DNA of 64,000 nucleotides from an uncultured Lachnospiraceae bacterium. GTDB lineage: Bacteria; Bacillota; Clostridia; Lachnospirales; Lachnospiraceae. Below the pieces are notes generated by a model. That model made no database searches, was not told the DNA's origin, and was given only the letters and a program-made list of their open reading frames with translations. The DNA is taken from assembly GCA_900316665.1 (NCBI GenBank), contig ONDV01000002.1, forward strand, positions 1 through 64,000, given 5' to 3'. This document shows, piece after piece, positions 63,341-64,000 of this stretch; position 1 is the first letter of the stretch, and each line of letters starts with the position of its first letter. Position numbers and translations under genes: made by a program.

Positions 63341-64000
63341 ATGAAGATTGGAATGTTGACCAGCGGAGGTGACTGTCAGGCACTGAACGCAGCTATGAGA
63401 GGAGTGGTGAAGGCTCTGTCAAATAAGGTCGATGACCTTACTATATACGGATTTCTGAATGGATATCAGGGACTTATATATGGCAAATACAGACTTCTGA
63501 CCAGACAGGATTTCTCGGGAATTCTTACAGTCGGAGGAACCATACTTGGTTCATCAAGGACACCTTTCAAGGACATCAGAAAGCCGGACGCAAACGGCCT
63601 CGACAAGGTTGAGGCGATGAAGGCAAATTACAATAAACTTAAGCTGGACTGTCTGGTGATACTTGGAGGAAACGGCACTCAGAAGACAGCAAATCTACTG
63701 TCCAGGGAAGGGCTGAACATTATCCATCTTCCAAAGACCATTGACAACGATATATATGGCACTGATGTGACGTTTGGCTTCTACAGCGCCATCGATATAG
63801 CTACACATGCCATTGACTGCATCCATACGACTGCGGCATCTCATAACAGAGTATTTATAGTAGAAGTAATGGGGCATAAGGTCGGCTGGCTCACTCTCTA
63901 TGCAGGAGTTGGCGGTGGAGCAGACATCATCCTGATTCCGGAGATCCCGTATGATATCAATAACGTAATATCGGCAATTAAGAAAAGACATGATTCAGGA
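63341..64000 (+). CDS. 6-phosphofructokinase, 5' part
   Basis: The first 220 residues of a phosphofructokinase, cut by the window end. TSGGDCQALNAAMRG, GGTILGSSR, LGGNGTQKTA and PKTIDNDIYGTDVTFGF are present. The residue matching E. coli Gly104 is Gly (ATP-type), while the one matching Gly124 is Lys (PPi-type or clade X). Phosphate donor therefore uncertain. AAGGGAGC precedes the start. Confidence 0.9.
   Translation, partial: MKIGMLTSGGDCQALNAAMRGVVKALSNKVDDLTIYGFLNGYQGLIYGKYRLLTRQDFSGILTVGGTILGSSRTPFKDIRKPDANGLDKVEAMKANYNKLKLDCLVILGGNGTQKTANLLSREGLNIIHLPKTIDNDIYGTDVTFGFYSAIDIATHAIDCIHTTAASHNRVFIVEVMGHKVGWLTLYAGVGGGADIILIPEIPYDINNVISAIKKRHDSG

Overview
The window looks like a piece of a Clostridia chromosome, most likely Lachnospiraceae. 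This rests on the gene orders rsmI / rpsF-ssb-rpsR, gdpP-rplI-dnaB and atpZ-I-B-E-F-H-A-G-D-C, on strong AGGAGG ribosome binding sites, and on protein character. No rRNA gene is present, so the genus is not fixed. Roughly, bases 1-30,000 are accessory and mosaic. Bases 30,000-64,000 are ordinary, more AT-rich housekeeping chromosome.

Bases 1-11,480 (minus strand) hold the packaging, head and neck module of an HK97-type siphoprophage. In transcription order it has a 5'-truncated DNA methyltransferase, small accessory genes (DUF4314- and DUF5049-like), terminase large subunit, portal, ClpP-like prohead protease, major capsid, head-tail connectors, major tail protein, and a tail-assembly chaperone pair with a classic A-AAA-AAA slippery site. 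Four accessory genes sit behind copies of one leader element (extended -10 plus dyad), and three of these cassettes end in a hairpin. The prophage breaks off at about 11,480 inside the methyltransferase, and no integrase or small terminase is seen.

Bases 11,547-19,835 carry an ArsR-type regulator and a 2-aminoethylphosphonate (AEP) type uptake locus. A GntR/UTRA regulator, a P-II protein, a class-III PLP enzyme (PbfA/phospho-lyase-like) and an MgtC/SapB protein form one minus-strand operon. The AEP-type ABC transporter (ATPase, fused permease, lipoprotein) is transcribed divergently. Both promoters carry the same TGGTACCA palindrome inside the 17-bp spacer, and the transporter leader has an intrinsic terminator before the first gene.

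Bases 19,840-29,990 are mosaic: a transposase remnant, unrecognised genes, an orphan type I restriction subunit HsdR followed by a broken DUF1016 nuclease gene, and a ferrous iron locus (feoA, feoA, feoB, HMA protein, DtxR-family regulator). A tRNA 3'-half remnant at about 29,940-29,988, just before an intact tRNA-Lys, may mark the right edge of integrated DNA.

Bases 30,099-64,000 are core: tRNA-Lys, trmB, D,D-carboxypeptidase, a guanylate-kinase-like gene, yaaR-holB-ricT-trmN-rsmI, rpsF-ssb-rpsR, an orphan sugar-binding lipoprotein, a PucR-type regulator, an MsmX/UgpC-type ATPase, gdpP-rplI-dnaB, ferredoxin, a DUF1858 protein, mecA, a kinase-like/pseudo-P-loop gene pair, a GH18 protein, a Sua5-phosphatase fusion, dCMP deaminase, a complete F-type ATP synthase operon with a sodium-type c subunit, greA, tRNA-Ser, a tocopherol-cyclase-like protein and the start of a phosphofructokinase gene. 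The likeliest under-described items are the phage cassettes, the AEP locus with its P-II protein and doubled operator, and the kinase/pseudo-ATPase pair at 48,290-50,220.
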